Below are positions 1 through 7,799 of a DNA stretch of 8,092 bases, in pieces. The position numbers and the translations under genes were made by a program. The notes below the pieces were generated by a model. The model saw nothing but the letters and a program-made list of their open reading frames with translations. It searched no databases and was not told where the DNA came from. Source of the DNA: Tannerella sp. (GTDB taxonomy: Bacteria; Bacteroidota; Bacteroidia; Bacteroidales; Tannerellaceae); NCBI GenBank assembly GCA_031259505.1, contig JAIRLL010000038.1, forward strand, positions 1 to 8,092, in the 5' to 3' direction. Position 1 is the stretch's first letter, and every line of letters begins with the position of its first letter.

Positions 1-2475
1 GTCACTTATCCGCTTTACAGGATATTTCCCATTCCATCGGTCGGATATACTCCGTTTGCGCCTACGGTAGCGGGATTCGACAAAGTCAGTTCGGACGAAT
101 ACCGCATTGTCTTTCGCAACACCGAACGCGACGCTGCCATAGGCCGGATAGAGCTTTCGCCGACCGCCGCGCTCGACAAATATCCCGAAAAAACGCTGGC
201 GCGCATGTATCAGGGCGGCAATCCTCCATACTCCGAATATAAATGGACGGCGGCACAGAGAGTTCCCGCCGGCGACGACGATGCAACAGCCATCGCTCCC
301 GCAAAAATTATCGACGTTACGGACAGAATGCAGCCCGACGGGACACTCGTCTGGGACGCTCCCGAAGGCAACTGGCTCGTGATGCGTATGGGAATGGTTC
401 CGAACGAAGTGTTCATTTCGCCGGCTTCGCCCGAAGGCAAGGGCTGGGAAATAGACAAACTGAATACCGCATACTTACAGCATCATTTCGACAGCTTCCT
501 CGGCGAAGTGCTGCGACGTATTCCTGCCGAAGACCGTCGAACATTCCGCGTAACGGTGATGGACAGCTGGGAAAAAGGCGCTCAAACATTTACCGACCAC
601 TTTATCGACAGCCTGAAAGCCCGCTACGGCTACGACCCTGTGCCGTTCCTTCCCGTACTGACCGGACACGTGGTCGGCTCGCCCGAACAGTCGGAGCGAT
701 TCCTGTGGGACGTGCGACGCCTGTCTGCCGAGATGGCTGGAAACAATCTGCTGCCCGACTTCAAAGCCATCACCCACAAACACGGCATCGAAACATGGAT
801 AGAGAACTACGGCGACTGGGGTTTCCCGGGCGAGTTTCTGCTCTACGGTAAAAACTCCGACCGCGTGGGAGGTGAATTCTGGACAGACGGCGACATGCGA
901 TATATCGAAATCGCCGCCTCGTGCGCGCACATCTATAATAAACCTCGCGTATATGCCGAATCGTTCACCAGCGGAAGTGGTTTCAGGTCGCATCCGTACT
1001 CGCTGAAACGCGATGGCGACGCTGCTTTTGCCGCCGGACTGACGAGTTGCATCCTGCACGTATACATCGAACAGCCCACAATCGAAGCAGACCAGGGTCT
1101 GACCGCATGGTTCGGCGTCGAATTTAACAGAAAAAACACCTGGTTCAGCCAAATCGACCTCTTTACCGCCTATCTGAAACGCTGCGGCGTGATGCTCGAA
1201 CAGGGACTTCCGGTGTCCGACATCGCCTGCTTCATCGGCGAAGACGTTCCCGTAAACAGCGGCCCGTTCGGCCTGGATCCCAACACGGCAAAAGACGGTA
1301 TCGACATCCCCGTACTGCCATTGGGCTATCATGCCGACTATGTCAATTCCGACGTGATTATGAACGCCATGTCCGTGAAAGACGGCCGCATTGTGCTGCC
1401 TCACGGCATTTCGTACCGTATGCTGGTATTGCCTCCGTTCGAAACCATGCGCCCCGAAGTCCTGAAACACATCGAACGGCTGGTCAGCGACGGCGCTGCG
1501 GTACTTGGCGAAGCGCCGTCACGCTCGCCGAGTTTCCAAAACTATCCCGACGCCGACAGCGAACTGACAACCCTCGCCAACAGGATGTGGGGCAACAAAA
1601 CCGCTAATCAGCGAACATACGGCAAAGGCAAAATCCTTTCGGGCATGACAATCGGGGAAGCGCTGAAAACGCTGGACATCGCGCCCGACGTGACGCTGGA
1701 CAATCCCGAAATAGTGTACAGTCACCGTTCAACTCCCGGCCGGGAAATCTATTTCATCGCCAACCGCAGCGAAAAACCGGTGCAGATAACGCCCGAATTT
1801 CGCGTCGCCGGACTGCAGCCCGAACTCTGGAATCCCGTCAATGGCGAACGCCGCGTCCTGCCGGCGTTTGAACAGAAAGACGCTTCGACGATTGTCCCGT
1901 TGCAGTTCGAACCTTACGAAAGCATGTTTATCGTATTCTCCGGAAAAGGCAGACCGCAATCGTCCGACGTGAAAGCGAACTTCCCCGCTCCGGAGGTTCT
2001 GACCGAAATAAACACTCCCTGGACAGTAGCTTTCGAATCGGACAGAATCAAACGCGGCCCCTCCGAACCGGTCGTCTTCGACAAACTGCAATCGTGGCCG
2101 CAAAACAGCGACGAACGTATCCGTTACTATTCCGGAACAGCCATCTACATGAACTCCTTTACTCTCGACGCCAAACCGGCAGGCGAAGTCTGCATCGACC
2201 TCGGCAGAGCCTGCAACATGGCAAAGGTGAAAATCAACGGCCAGTACGTCGGCGGCGTATGGACGTATCCTTATCGCATGAATATCTCCGACGCGGTGAA
2301 GACTGGCGAAAATAAAGTCGAAATAGAAGTGGTCAATAACTGGGTGAACCGTCTTATCGGCGATTCCTTCGTCCCGGAAAACGAACGGGTGCTGAATTAT
2401 CAGTTCGACTCCTGGATGTCGAAGGAATTGCGGGAATCGGGACTGATCGGGCCGGTGAAAATAATGAAGAAATAA
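1..2475 (+). CDS. GH106 alpha-L-rhamnosidase-like glycoside hydrolase, 5'-truncated by window edge
   Basis: Likely an exo-glycosidase that removes terminal L-rhamnose (or a related sugar) from a plant or microbial glycan; substrate unknown. The frame is open from base 1. The 68 codons before the internal Met at 205 align with the downstream paralog (for example YTPFAP and EYRIVF), so 205 is not the start and about 285 N-terminal residues are missing. Motifs in order: MDSWEKG (Glu codon at 571), WIENYGDWGFP (Glu at 802), VYAESFTS (Glu at 958), HPYSLK, LHVYIEQ, NRKNTWF, and PELWNPVNG near 1822. The C-terminal part, from about 2020, has a GH2-like sugar-binding beta-sandwich signature (YYSGTA, VKINGQYVGGVWTYPYR). 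The Glu residues are candidate acid/base residues by family analogy and were not aligned to a structure. The protein ends SGLIGPVKIMKK, a normal family C-terminus. The stop lies 10 bp before the next gene, suggesting one transcript. Export is inferred only from the paralog, since the signal region is outside the window. Confidence 0.88.
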   Translation, partial: VTYPLYRIFPIPSVGYTPFAPTVAGFDKVSSDEYRIVFRNTERDAAIGRIELSPTAALDKYPEKTLARMYQGGNPPYSEYKWTAAQRVPAGDDDATAIAPAKIIDVTDRMQPDGTLVWDAPEGNWLVMRMGMVPNEVFISPASPEGKGWEIDKLNTAYLQHHFDSFLGEVLRRIPAEDRRTFRVTVMDSWEKGAQTFTDHFIDSLKARYGYDPVPFLPVLTGHVVGSPEQSERFLWDVRRLSAEMAGNNLLPDFKAITHKHGIETWIENYGDWGFPGEFLLYGKNSDRVGGEFWTDGDMRYIEIAASCAHIYNKPRVYAESFTSGSGFRSHPYSLKRDGDAAFAAGLTSCILHVYIEQPTIEADQGLTAWFGVEFNRKNTWFSQIDLFTAYLKRCGVMLEQGLPVSDIACFIGEDVPVNSGPFGLDPNTAKDGIDIPVLPLGYHADYVNSDVIMNAMSVKDGRIVLPHGISYRMLVLPPFETMRPEVLKHIERLVSDGAAVLGEAPSRSPSFQNYPDADSELTTLANRMWGNKTANQRTYGKGKILSGMTIGEALKTLDIAPDVTLDNPEIVYSHRSTPGREIYFIANRSEKPVQITPEFRVAGLQPELWNPVNGERRVLPAFEQKDASTIVPLQFEPYESMFIVFSGKGRPQSSDVKANFPAPEVLTEINTPWTVAFESDRIKRGPSEPVVFDKLQSWPQNSDERIRYYSGTAIYMNSFTLDAKPAGEVCIDLGRACNMAKVKINGQYVGGVWTYPYRMNISDAVKTGENKVEIEVVNNWVNRLIGDSFVPENERVLNYQFDSWMSKELRESGLIGPVKIMKK

Positions 2476-2485
2476 TTAATAAAAC

Positions 2486-2563
2486 ATGAAAAGAACATTT
2501 TTAAAAACATCCTTAAAAACATCCGTCCTGGCAGCCGTCGCCATGCTGCTGACACAGGGATGC
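2486..2563 (+). other. Lipoprotein signal peptide with surface-export-like CKDK
   Basis: The first 26 codons have a basic n-region (Lys2, Arg3, Lys7, Lys11), a hydrophobic core VLAAVAMLL (14-22) and a lipobox-like LTQGC ending at Cys26 (codon 2561-2563). Gln at -2 is unusual for the classical lipobox but fits relaxed Bacteroidota examples. Residues after the Cys are K-D-K. In Bacteroidota, a charged Lys/Asp/Glu-rich stretch straight after the lipidated Cys acts as a lipoprotein export signal for surface display, so surface location is plausible but not proven. Confidence 0.8.
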
Positions 2564-5500
2564 AAAGACAAACTGGCGGACAGTTTCGCATCGCCGCCGG
2601 ATAGCCTGACCACAGGCGTATACTGGTATTGGATAAACGATAACATCTCGAAAGAAGGCGTCGTCAAAGATTTGCAGGCGATGAAACAGGCGGGCATCAA
2701 CTCCGTGTATATCGGCAACATCGGCGACCAGCCGACGTCGCACGGCAATGCGAAACTCTTTACCGACGAATGGTGGGATATATTGCACACGGCCATCAAG
2801 ACCGCCGGCGAACTCGATATCGAAGTCGGCATGTTCAACTGTCCGGGCTGGAGCCAGTCCGGCGGGCCGTGGATTAAACCCGAACAGTCGATGCGCCATC
2901 TCGCCGCGTCCGAAACGCTGATAACCGGCGGCGAAAAGGTGACCGTCAAGCTGCCTGTCCCGCCGCAACTCTCGTTCTACAAGGCGTGGAGCAGCACATA
3001 CGTCAACAATGAAGGCAAAACGCCGGACTTTCAGGACGTGCGTACGCTGGCAATCCCCGTTACGGACGATTACCGGATGAATCTTTTCGATGTCCCGGGC
3101 GCGAAAATCTCCGTAACTAACATGCGCTCGCCGGATGAGGCGCGTGTAAACAGACCTTCGCAAGACGCCTTGCCCGGTTCGCCGCTGTTCGCAAAGTATG
3201 TCGTCCCGAAAGGCGAAGAAGCCTCTATCATCCTGAAACTGCCGGAACAGTACGACGCGCGTTCGCTTGTAATCTATCCGGCGAGCGACTGTAACGGTCG
3301 TGGAGAGCTACAGGCTCGAGTGAACGGGGAGTTTGTCGCCGTCGCCGAGTATCCGCTAAAATCGACCGTCAGCCCATTAATCGGATTCACTCCTTTTGCC
3401 CCGATAGTCCTGGGATTCGAGAAAACGACGGCAGACGAGTACCGTATCGTTTTCAAACATACCGGCGACAATGTCGCTATCGGCAAAATCGCTCTCTCGC
3501 CGACTGCGATTCTCGACAAGTATCCCGAAAAAACGCTTGCCGTGATGTATCAGGGAGACAATTCCCCATGGACGGAATATAAGTGGACTTCGGTGCGCGA
3601 TGTTCCCGCTGCAAACGACAGCGAAACAGCGATTGCACCGGCAAACGTCATCGACATTTCGAGCATGATGCAGCCCGACGGAACGCTTGTCTGGGACGCG
3701 CCCGAAGGGAAATGGCTCGTGCTGCGGATGGGGATGCTGCCTAACGGAACACTTGTTGCTCCGGTATCGCCCGAAGGCGAAGGATACGAAATGGACAAAC
3801 TCAGCGTCGAATTCATACAGCATCATTTCGACAGTTTCATAGGCGAAGTGTTGCGGCGCATCCCCGCCGAAGACAGGAAGACGTTCAAGATCGTCGTCAT
3901 GGACAGTTGGGAAAAAGGAGGTCAGGATTTTACCGACGGCTTTATCGACAGCATGAAATCGCGCTACGGATACGACCCGCTGCCTTTCCTGCCGGCGCTA
4001 ACGGGCTATCTTGTAGGCTCGCCCGAACAGTCCGAACGGTTCTTGTGGGACGTAAGGCAACTGGCTTCCGAAATGGTCAGCAACAGCATATTGCATTTCA
4101 ACAACGTCTTTCATCAACACGGTCTTTATTCGTGGATAGAAAATTACGGCGACTGGGGATTTCCCGCCGAGCCGCTGCTCTACGGCAAACATACCGACTA
4201 CGTGGGCGGCGAATTCTGGGCTGGCGGAGGCAAGATGAATTACATCGATATCGCCTCCTCGTGCGCACATATATATAATAAGCCGCGAGTGTATGCCGAA
4301 TCGTTTACAAGCATGAGCGGATACCAGAATCATCCCTACTCTCTCAAACAGGAGGGCGACAGGGCTTTTGCCGCAGGTATGACAAGATGCGCCCTGCATG
4401 TGTATATCGAACAGGCTTACGAAGATAAAGAGCCGGGCATAGAATCGTGGTTCGGCACGGAGTTCAACCGCAAAAACACCTGGTTTCCGCATATCGACCT
4501 GTTCACCGATTACCTGAAACGTTGCGGACTCATGCTCGAACAGGGTCTTCCGGTATCCGACGTAGCATATTTCATTGGCGAAGATGTGCCGGTAAACTCC
4601 GGTCCATTAGGTTTGAGTCCGGATATGGCGAAAGATGGCGTTGCAGTTCCTGTTTTGCCGGAAGGCTATCAAGCCGATTACGTCAATTCCGACATTATCG
4701 TTCACTCCATGTCGGCGAAGGACGGGCGCATAGTGTTGCCGCACGGCGTTTCGTACCGTCTGCTCGTATTGCCGCCGTTCAGTACCATGCGTCCGGAAGT
4801 GCTGAAAGGCATCGAACGACTGGTTGCCGAAGGGGCTGTCGTGCTGGGCGAAGCGCCCGAACGTTCGCCGAGCTATCAAAACTATCCCGACGCCGATAAG
4901 GAACTGACGGCTCTTGCCGGTAGGATGTGGGGCGACAAAACCGCAAAGCAACGCGATTACGGTAAAGGAAAAATACTTTCGGGTATGACAATAGAAGAGT
5001 CGCTCGCGACGCTCGACATCGCTCCCGATTTCAAGACGGACGACAAACTCGTTTACGCTCATCGCACAACGCCCGACAGGGAAATATACTTCGTCTCCAA
5101 TCAAAGCGAGGACAGAATACTGACGTCTCCCGAATTTCGCGTCGCAGGTAAGCAGCCCGAACTCTGGAATCCCGTCAACGGCAAACGTTGCCCGCTGCCG
5201 GCTTGCGAACTGAAAGACGAATCGACGGTCGTGCCTCTGCAGTTAGAACCTCGCGAAAGCGTTTTCATCGTTTTTTCCGGAAAAGGTAATCCGACATCGT
5301 CCGACGTGAGAGACAATTTCCCCGAACCGAAAATTGTCGTCGAAATCGACGCGCCGTGGTCGGTGACATTCGAATCCGACAAGGTCAGGCGCGGCCCATC
5401 GGAACCTGTGACGTTCGACAAACTGCAGTCGTGGACGGAGCATGAAGACGAACGCGTCCGCTACTACTCCGGTACGGCCGTTTACAGCAACGTCTTCACG

Positions 5501-5824
5501 CTCGACGAAATTCCGGCCGGAGATGTCTGCATCGCCCTCGGACGGGTCGGAGTGATGGCAAAAGTGAAAATCAACGGACAGTATGCCGGCGGCGCATGGA
5601 CGTATCCCTATCGTGTGGACATCACCGACGTTGTGAAGCCGGGCGAGAATACCGTCGAAATCGAAGTGGTCAATACCTGGGCGAACCGCTTTATCGGCGA
5701 ATCATTGCTGCCCGAAGAAGCGCGGCTGGTGAAACCGCTGTATCGAAACTGGAACGCCACGTCGCCGCTGCAGGAGGCCGGGCTGCCGGAGAAAGTGACG
5801 ATAGTCGCAATACGCAGGCCGTAA
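2486..5824 (+). CDS. GH106 alpha-L-rhamnosidase-like glycoside hydrolase, lipoprotein, complete
   Basis: A full-length (1112 aa) paralog of the upstream gene, predicted to hydrolyse terminal L-rhamnose-type linkages at the cell surface or in the periplasm; substrate unknown. Residues 1-26 form a lipoprotein signal peptide with lipidated Cys26. The catalytic-module start shows the GH106-type pattern VYWYWINDNISKEG (45-58) followed by DLQAMKQAGI. Candidate acidic active-site motifs are MDSWEKG (Glu476), WIENYGDWGFP (Glu552) and VYAESFTS (Glu605); these assignments are by analogy. A C-terminal GH2-like sugar-binding domain spans about 945-1112 (APWSVTF, YYSGTA, VKINGQYAGGAWTYPYR). The length suits the family, whose members are often around 1000-1100 aa. 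The start is supported by the signal peptide directly after it; the 10-bp gap upstream is A/T-rich with no Shine-Dalgarno, as is common in Bacteroidota. The 117-bp gap downstream separates it from an unrelated operon. Its family label rests on recalled motifs, and the precise specificity could differ from rhamnosidase. Confidence 0.9.
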   Translation: MKRTFLKTSLKTSVLAAVAMLLTQGCKDKLADSFASPPDSLTTGVYWYWINDNISKEGVVKDLQAMKQAGINSVYIGNIGDQPTSHGNAKLFTDEWWDILHTAIKTAGELDIEVGMFNCPGWSQSGGPWIKPEQSMRHLAASETLITGGEKVTVKLPVPPQLSFYKAWSSTYVNNEGKTPDFQDVRTLAIPVTDDYRMNLFDVPGAKISVTNMRSPDEARVNRPSQDALPGSPLFAKYVVPKGEEASIILKLPEQYDARSLVIYPASDCNGRGELQARVNGEFVAVAEYPLKSTVSPLIGFTPFAPIVLGFEKTTADEYRIVFKHTGDNVAIGKIALSPTAILDKYPEKTLAVMYQGDNSPWTEYKWTSVRDVPAANDSETAIAPANVIDISSMMQPDGTLVWDAPEGKWLVLRMGMLPNGTLVAPVSPEGEGYEMDKLSVEFIQHHFDSFIGEVLRRIPAEDRKTFKIVVMDSWEKGGQDFTDGFIDSMKSRYGYDPLPFLPALTGYLVGSPEQSERFLWDVRQLASEMVSNSILHFNNVFHQHGLYSWIENYGDWGFPAEPLLYGKHTDYVGGEFWAGGGKMNYIDIASSCAHIYNKPRVYAESFTSMSGYQNHPYSLKQEGDRAFAAGMTRCALHVYIEQAYEDKEPGIESWFGTEFNRKNTWFPHIDLFTDYLKRCGLMLEQGLPVSDVAYFIGEDVPVNSGPLGLSPDMAKDGVAVPVLPEGYQADYVNSDIIVHSMSAKDGRIVLPHGVSYRLLVLPPFSTMRPEVLKGIERLVAEGAVVLGEAPERSPSYQNYPDADKELTALAGRMWGDKTAKQRDYGKGKILSGMTIEESLATLDIAPDFKTDDKLVYAHRTTPDREIYFVSNQSEDRILTSPEFRVAGKQPELWNPVNGKRCPLPACELKDESTVVPLQLEPRESVFIVFSGKGNPTSSDVRDNFPEPKIVVEIDAPWSVTFESDKVRRGPSEPVTFDKLQSWTEHEDERVRYYSGTAVYSNVFTLDEIPAGDVCIALGRVGVMAKVKINGQYAGGAWTYPYRVDITDVVKPGENTVEIEVVNTWANRFIGESLLPEEARLVKPLYRNWNATSPLQEAGLPEKVTIVAIRRP
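2501..2524 (+). repeat. Perfect 12-bp tandem repeat, two copies, in signal peptide
   Basis: TTAAAAACATCC occurs twice head to tail (2501-2512 and 2513-2524) with no mismatch, and the periodicity stops exactly at both ends. The unit is a multiple of three and in frame. It encodes Leu-Lys-Thr-Ser twice (residues 6-9 and 10-13) in the n-region of the lipoprotein signal peptide. Removing one unit would leave an intact but shorter leader. Confidence 0.9.
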
Positions 5825-5884
5825 GGCTGTTCGGACGGGTTTAGCGCAGGTATGTTTGTTTAAAAAAAAAGAATTCGGATTTTT

Positions 5885-5909
5885 CTTTGCATCAAAGCAA
5901 GTATCTTTG
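5885..5909. repeat. CTTTG-CAAAG-CTTTG alternating short repeat at the promoter
   Basis: CTTTG (5885-5889), CAAAG (5893-5897) and CTTTG (5905-5909) alternate, so two mutually exclusive small hairpins are possible, and the last element overlaps the -7 box. CTTTGC is also a direct repeat 20 bp apart. It could be an operator or could arise by chance from the TTTG-rich promoter composition; no regulator is visible. Confidence 0.3.
5902..5909 (+). promoter_or_regulatory. Bacteroidota -7 promoter box for korAB
   Basis: TATCTTTG matches the Bacteroidota sigma-ABfr -7 consensus TAnnTTTG exactly. It ends 32 bp before the korA start codon, implying a short leader of about 25 nt. The expected -33 TTTG is not at normal spacing: the nearest TTTG (5886-5889) leaves only 12 bp, shorter than the usual spacer of about 17-23 bp. 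The box lies in the only sizeable non-coding gap and just upstream of a new operon, which supports the call. Confidence 0.55.
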
Positions 5910-5941
5910 CCGAATTATAAAATTGAATAGCGTAGATTAAG

Positions 5942-7795
5942 ATGACAACACAAACAAAAGTAACAACACTGGATCATGTGGTTATACGTTTCTCCGGTGA
6001 TAGCGGAGACGGAATGCAGTTGACAGGAACGATTTTCTCCAATCTGTCTGCCATTTTCGGAAACGATATTTCCACTTTTCCCGACTATCCGGCAGAAGTA
6101 CGCGCTCCGCAAGGCTCGTTGAGCGGAATATCCGGATATCAGGTTCACCTGGGTTCAAAGAAAATACATACGCCGGGCGACAAAGCGAACGTCCTGGTCG
6201 CAATGAATCCTGCTGCCCTGAAAGTCAATGCAAAGCGACTTTATCCCGACTCCATAGTAATTATTGATACCGATTCTTTCCGGAAGAGAGATCTTGAAAA
6301 AGCGGAATTTACTACCGACGACCCGTTCAGGGAACTGGGACTGACTACCGTACAGGTCGTTGCAGCGCCCATTTCGACGATGGTGCGCGACGGGCTGGCC
6401 GAGTTTGGTCTGGACAACAAATCCGCTTTACGCTGCAAGAACATGTTTACGCTCGGACTGACATGCTGGCTGTTCGACCGCCCATTAGAAAACGCCATGC
6501 ACATGCTGCAAAACAAGTTCGCAAAAAAACCGCTGATAGTACAGGCCAATATCAAGGCGCTCACCGACGGATATAATTACGGCAGCAATATCCACGCGTC
6601 CGTCTCGACCTATCGCATCGAACCGACGAAAATCCCTCCCGGACATTATACCGATGTGAACGGTAATGCGGCAACCACTTACGGATTGATAGCCGCCGCC
6701 GAAAAAGCCGGATTGCAACTGTTCCTCGGCAGTTATCCCATCACGCCTGCCACCGATATTTTGCAGGATTTGGCCAAACGCAAGGATTTGGGCGTCATTA
6801 CCATACAGGCCGAAGACGAAATCGCCGGAATCTGTACGGCCATCGGTGCAAGTTTTGCCGGATGCCTCGCCGCCACTTCCACTTCGGGGCCGGGGCTGGC
6901 GCTGAAAAGCGAGGCCATCGGTCTGGCCGTCATTGCCGAACTGCCGCTGATAGTCATCGATGTGCAGCGTGGAGGGCCTTCTACCGGAATGCCGACCAAA
7001 AGCGAACAGACCGATCTGATGCAGGCGCTTTACGGTCGCAACGGCGAAAGCCCCGCGATTGTACTGGCTGCTACTACGCCGACCGACTGCTTCGACATGG
7101 CTTACTGGGCAGGCAAAATAGCCGTCGAACACATGACGCCCGTCATCCTGCTGACCGATGCCTTCATCGCAAACGGCGTCGCGGCATGGCGAATACCCAC
7201 TCCTGACGAATATCCCGACATTAAGCCGAATTACGTTTCAAACTACAAGGGCGAAGCCCCGTGGAAAGCCTACCGTCGCGATGAAAAGACGCTCGTGCGC
7301 TACTGGGCAATCCCCGGAACGGAAGGATTCGCTCACCGCATTGGCGGACTGGAAAAAGACTACGAGACAGGCTCTATCTCCACCGAGCCGGCCAACCACC
7401 AGAAAATGGTGGTCACCAGGCAAGCCAAAGTAGACAGGGTGGCCGATTATATCCCCGAACTCGAAGTCGCAGGCGACAGGGACGCCGACCTGCTGATTGT
7501 GGGATGGGGAGGAACTTACGGACATCTCTACGAAACGATGGAAATCATGCACCAAAACGGAAAGAAAGTGGCTCTGGCAAGTTTCCGCTTTATCAATCCC
7601 TTGCCGAAAAATACGGCGGAAACGCTTCGCAGATACAGGAAAGTGATTGTCGCCGAGCAGAATAACGGACAGTTTGCCAATTACCTGCGAAGCAAGATCG
7701 ACGATTTCAACCCCTACAGGTTTTGCCGCATCAAAGGGCAACCGTTTACCGTGACGCGCCTGGTTGAAGAATTTACTAAAATAATGGAGGATTAG
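5942..7795 (+). CDS. korA: 2-oxoglutarate:ferredoxin oxidoreductase, alpha subunit (gamma-alpha fusion)
   Basis: Subunit of a cytoplasmic 2-oxoacid:ferredoxin oxidoreductase that interconverts 2-oxoglutarate + CoA and succinyl-CoA + CO2 with ferredoxin. In anaerobes it can run reductively to make 2-oxoglutarate for glutamate synthesis. The protein is 617 aa. An N-terminal gamma domain (about 12-200) carries GDSGDGMQ (19-26), PAEVRAPQG and HTPGD. The alpha pyrimidine-binding domain follows, with GSYPITPATD (from 263), AEDEIAG (Glu291, Glu293), STSGPG and RGGPSTGMPTKSEQTD (343-358). The C-terminal domain II has GWGGTYG (521-527) and EQNNGQF (572-578). The fused order and length match KorA-type two-subunit enzymes rather than four-subunit pyruvate enzymes. 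The ATG at 5942 follows a promoter-bearing 117-bp gap, and korB starts 4 bp after the stop. 2-Oxoglutarate is inferred from subfamily resemblance; another 2-oxoacid cannot be excluded. Confidence 0.92.
   Translation: MTTQTKVTTLDHVVIRFSGDSGDGMQLTGTIFSNLSAIFGNDISTFPDYPAEVRAPQGSLSGISGYQVHLGSKKIHTPGDKANVLVAMNPAALKVNAKRLYPDSIVIIDTDSFRKRDLEKAEFTTDDPFRELGLTTVQVVAAPISTMVRDGLAEFGLDNKSALRCKNMFTLGLTCWLFDRPLENAMHMLQNKFAKKPLIVQANIKALTDGYNYGSNIHASVSTYRIEPTKIPPGHYTDVNGNAATTYGLIAAAEKAGLQLFLGSYPITPATDILQDLAKRKDLGVITIQAEDEIAGICTAIGASFAGCLAATSTSGPGLALKSEAIGLAVIAELPLIVIDVQRGGPSTGMPTKSEQTDLMQALYGRNGESPAIVLAATTPTDCFDMAYWAGKIAVEHMTPVILLTDAFIANGVAAWRIPTPDEYPDIKPNYVSNYKGEAPWKAYRRDEKTLVRYWAIPGTEGFAHRIGGLEKDYETGSISTEPANHQKMVVTRQAKVDRVADYIPELEVAGDRDADLLIVGWGGTYGHLYETMEIMHQNGKKVALASFRFINPLPKNTAETLRRYRKVIVAEQNNGQFANYLRSKIDDFNPYRFCRIKGQPFTVTRLVEEFTKIMED
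7786..7790 (+). promoter_or_regulatory. Shine-Dalgarno-like GGAGG for korB inside the korA 3' end
   Basis: GGAGG lies 9 nt before the korB ATG at 7800 and overlaps the last sense codons of korA (Met-Glu-Asp). Spacing is acceptable for a ribosome binding site. None of the other starts in the window has such a motif, as expected for Bacteroidota, so it may aid translational coupling or be a by-product of the Met-Glu-Asp codons. Confidence 0.45.
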
Positions 7796-7799
7796 AAAA

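Larger units (their letters stand above)
1..5824 (+). repeat. Tandem gene duplication (two GH106 paralogs)
   Basis: The two glycosidase genes align colinearly. MYQG is at 205 and 3545, MDSWEKG at 559 and 3899, and the VYAES Glu codon at 958 and 4298, all offset by 3340 bp. The offset dips to 3337 near 802/4139 because gene 2 lacks one codon there, then recovers with an extra codon at the GGGK segment. Protein identity is roughly 70% by eye; DNA differs mostly at third positions. The longest identical DNA run I found is 27 bp (1815-1841 and 5152-5178), encoding the conserved QPELWNPVN segment. The copies are therefore clear paralogs but not recent identical duplicates. Confidence 0.9.

Noticed and set aside
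205..207. The Met at 205 as the start of the first glycosidase
   Set aside because: The frame is open to base 1, and the upstream residues align with the paralog, so this Met is internal (it corresponds to position 3545 in gene 2).
475..1470. A 331-codon open frame on the minus strand opposite the first glycosidase
   Set aside because: It lies wholly inside a well-supported gene. The equivalent minus-strand stretch of the paralog is not open throughout, and the peptide shows no recognisable domain. It is a shadow of codon bias.
1815..1841. A 27-bp run identical to 5152-5178 as evidence of gene conversion between the paralogs
   Set aside because: It encodes the strongly conserved QPELWNPVN motif. 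A single run of this length at this identity level does not need conversion; a sliding-window synonymous divergence plot would decide.
1..5824. A polysaccharide utilization locus
   Set aside because: No SusC, SusD, sulfatase, sensor or sigma/anti-sigma gene is visible. Only two enzymes are present, so PUL membership cannot be claimed from this window.
5596..5844. An 82-codon + strand frame overlapping the end of the second glycosidase
   Set aside because: It is Arg-rich and in an alternate frame over the conserved beta-sandwich domain; it has no independent support.
5864..5888. A possible terminator: AAAGAA (5868-5873) pairing with TTCTTT (5883-5888)
   Set aside because: The stem is six pairs and almost all A-T with a 9-nt loop, so it is too weak to call.
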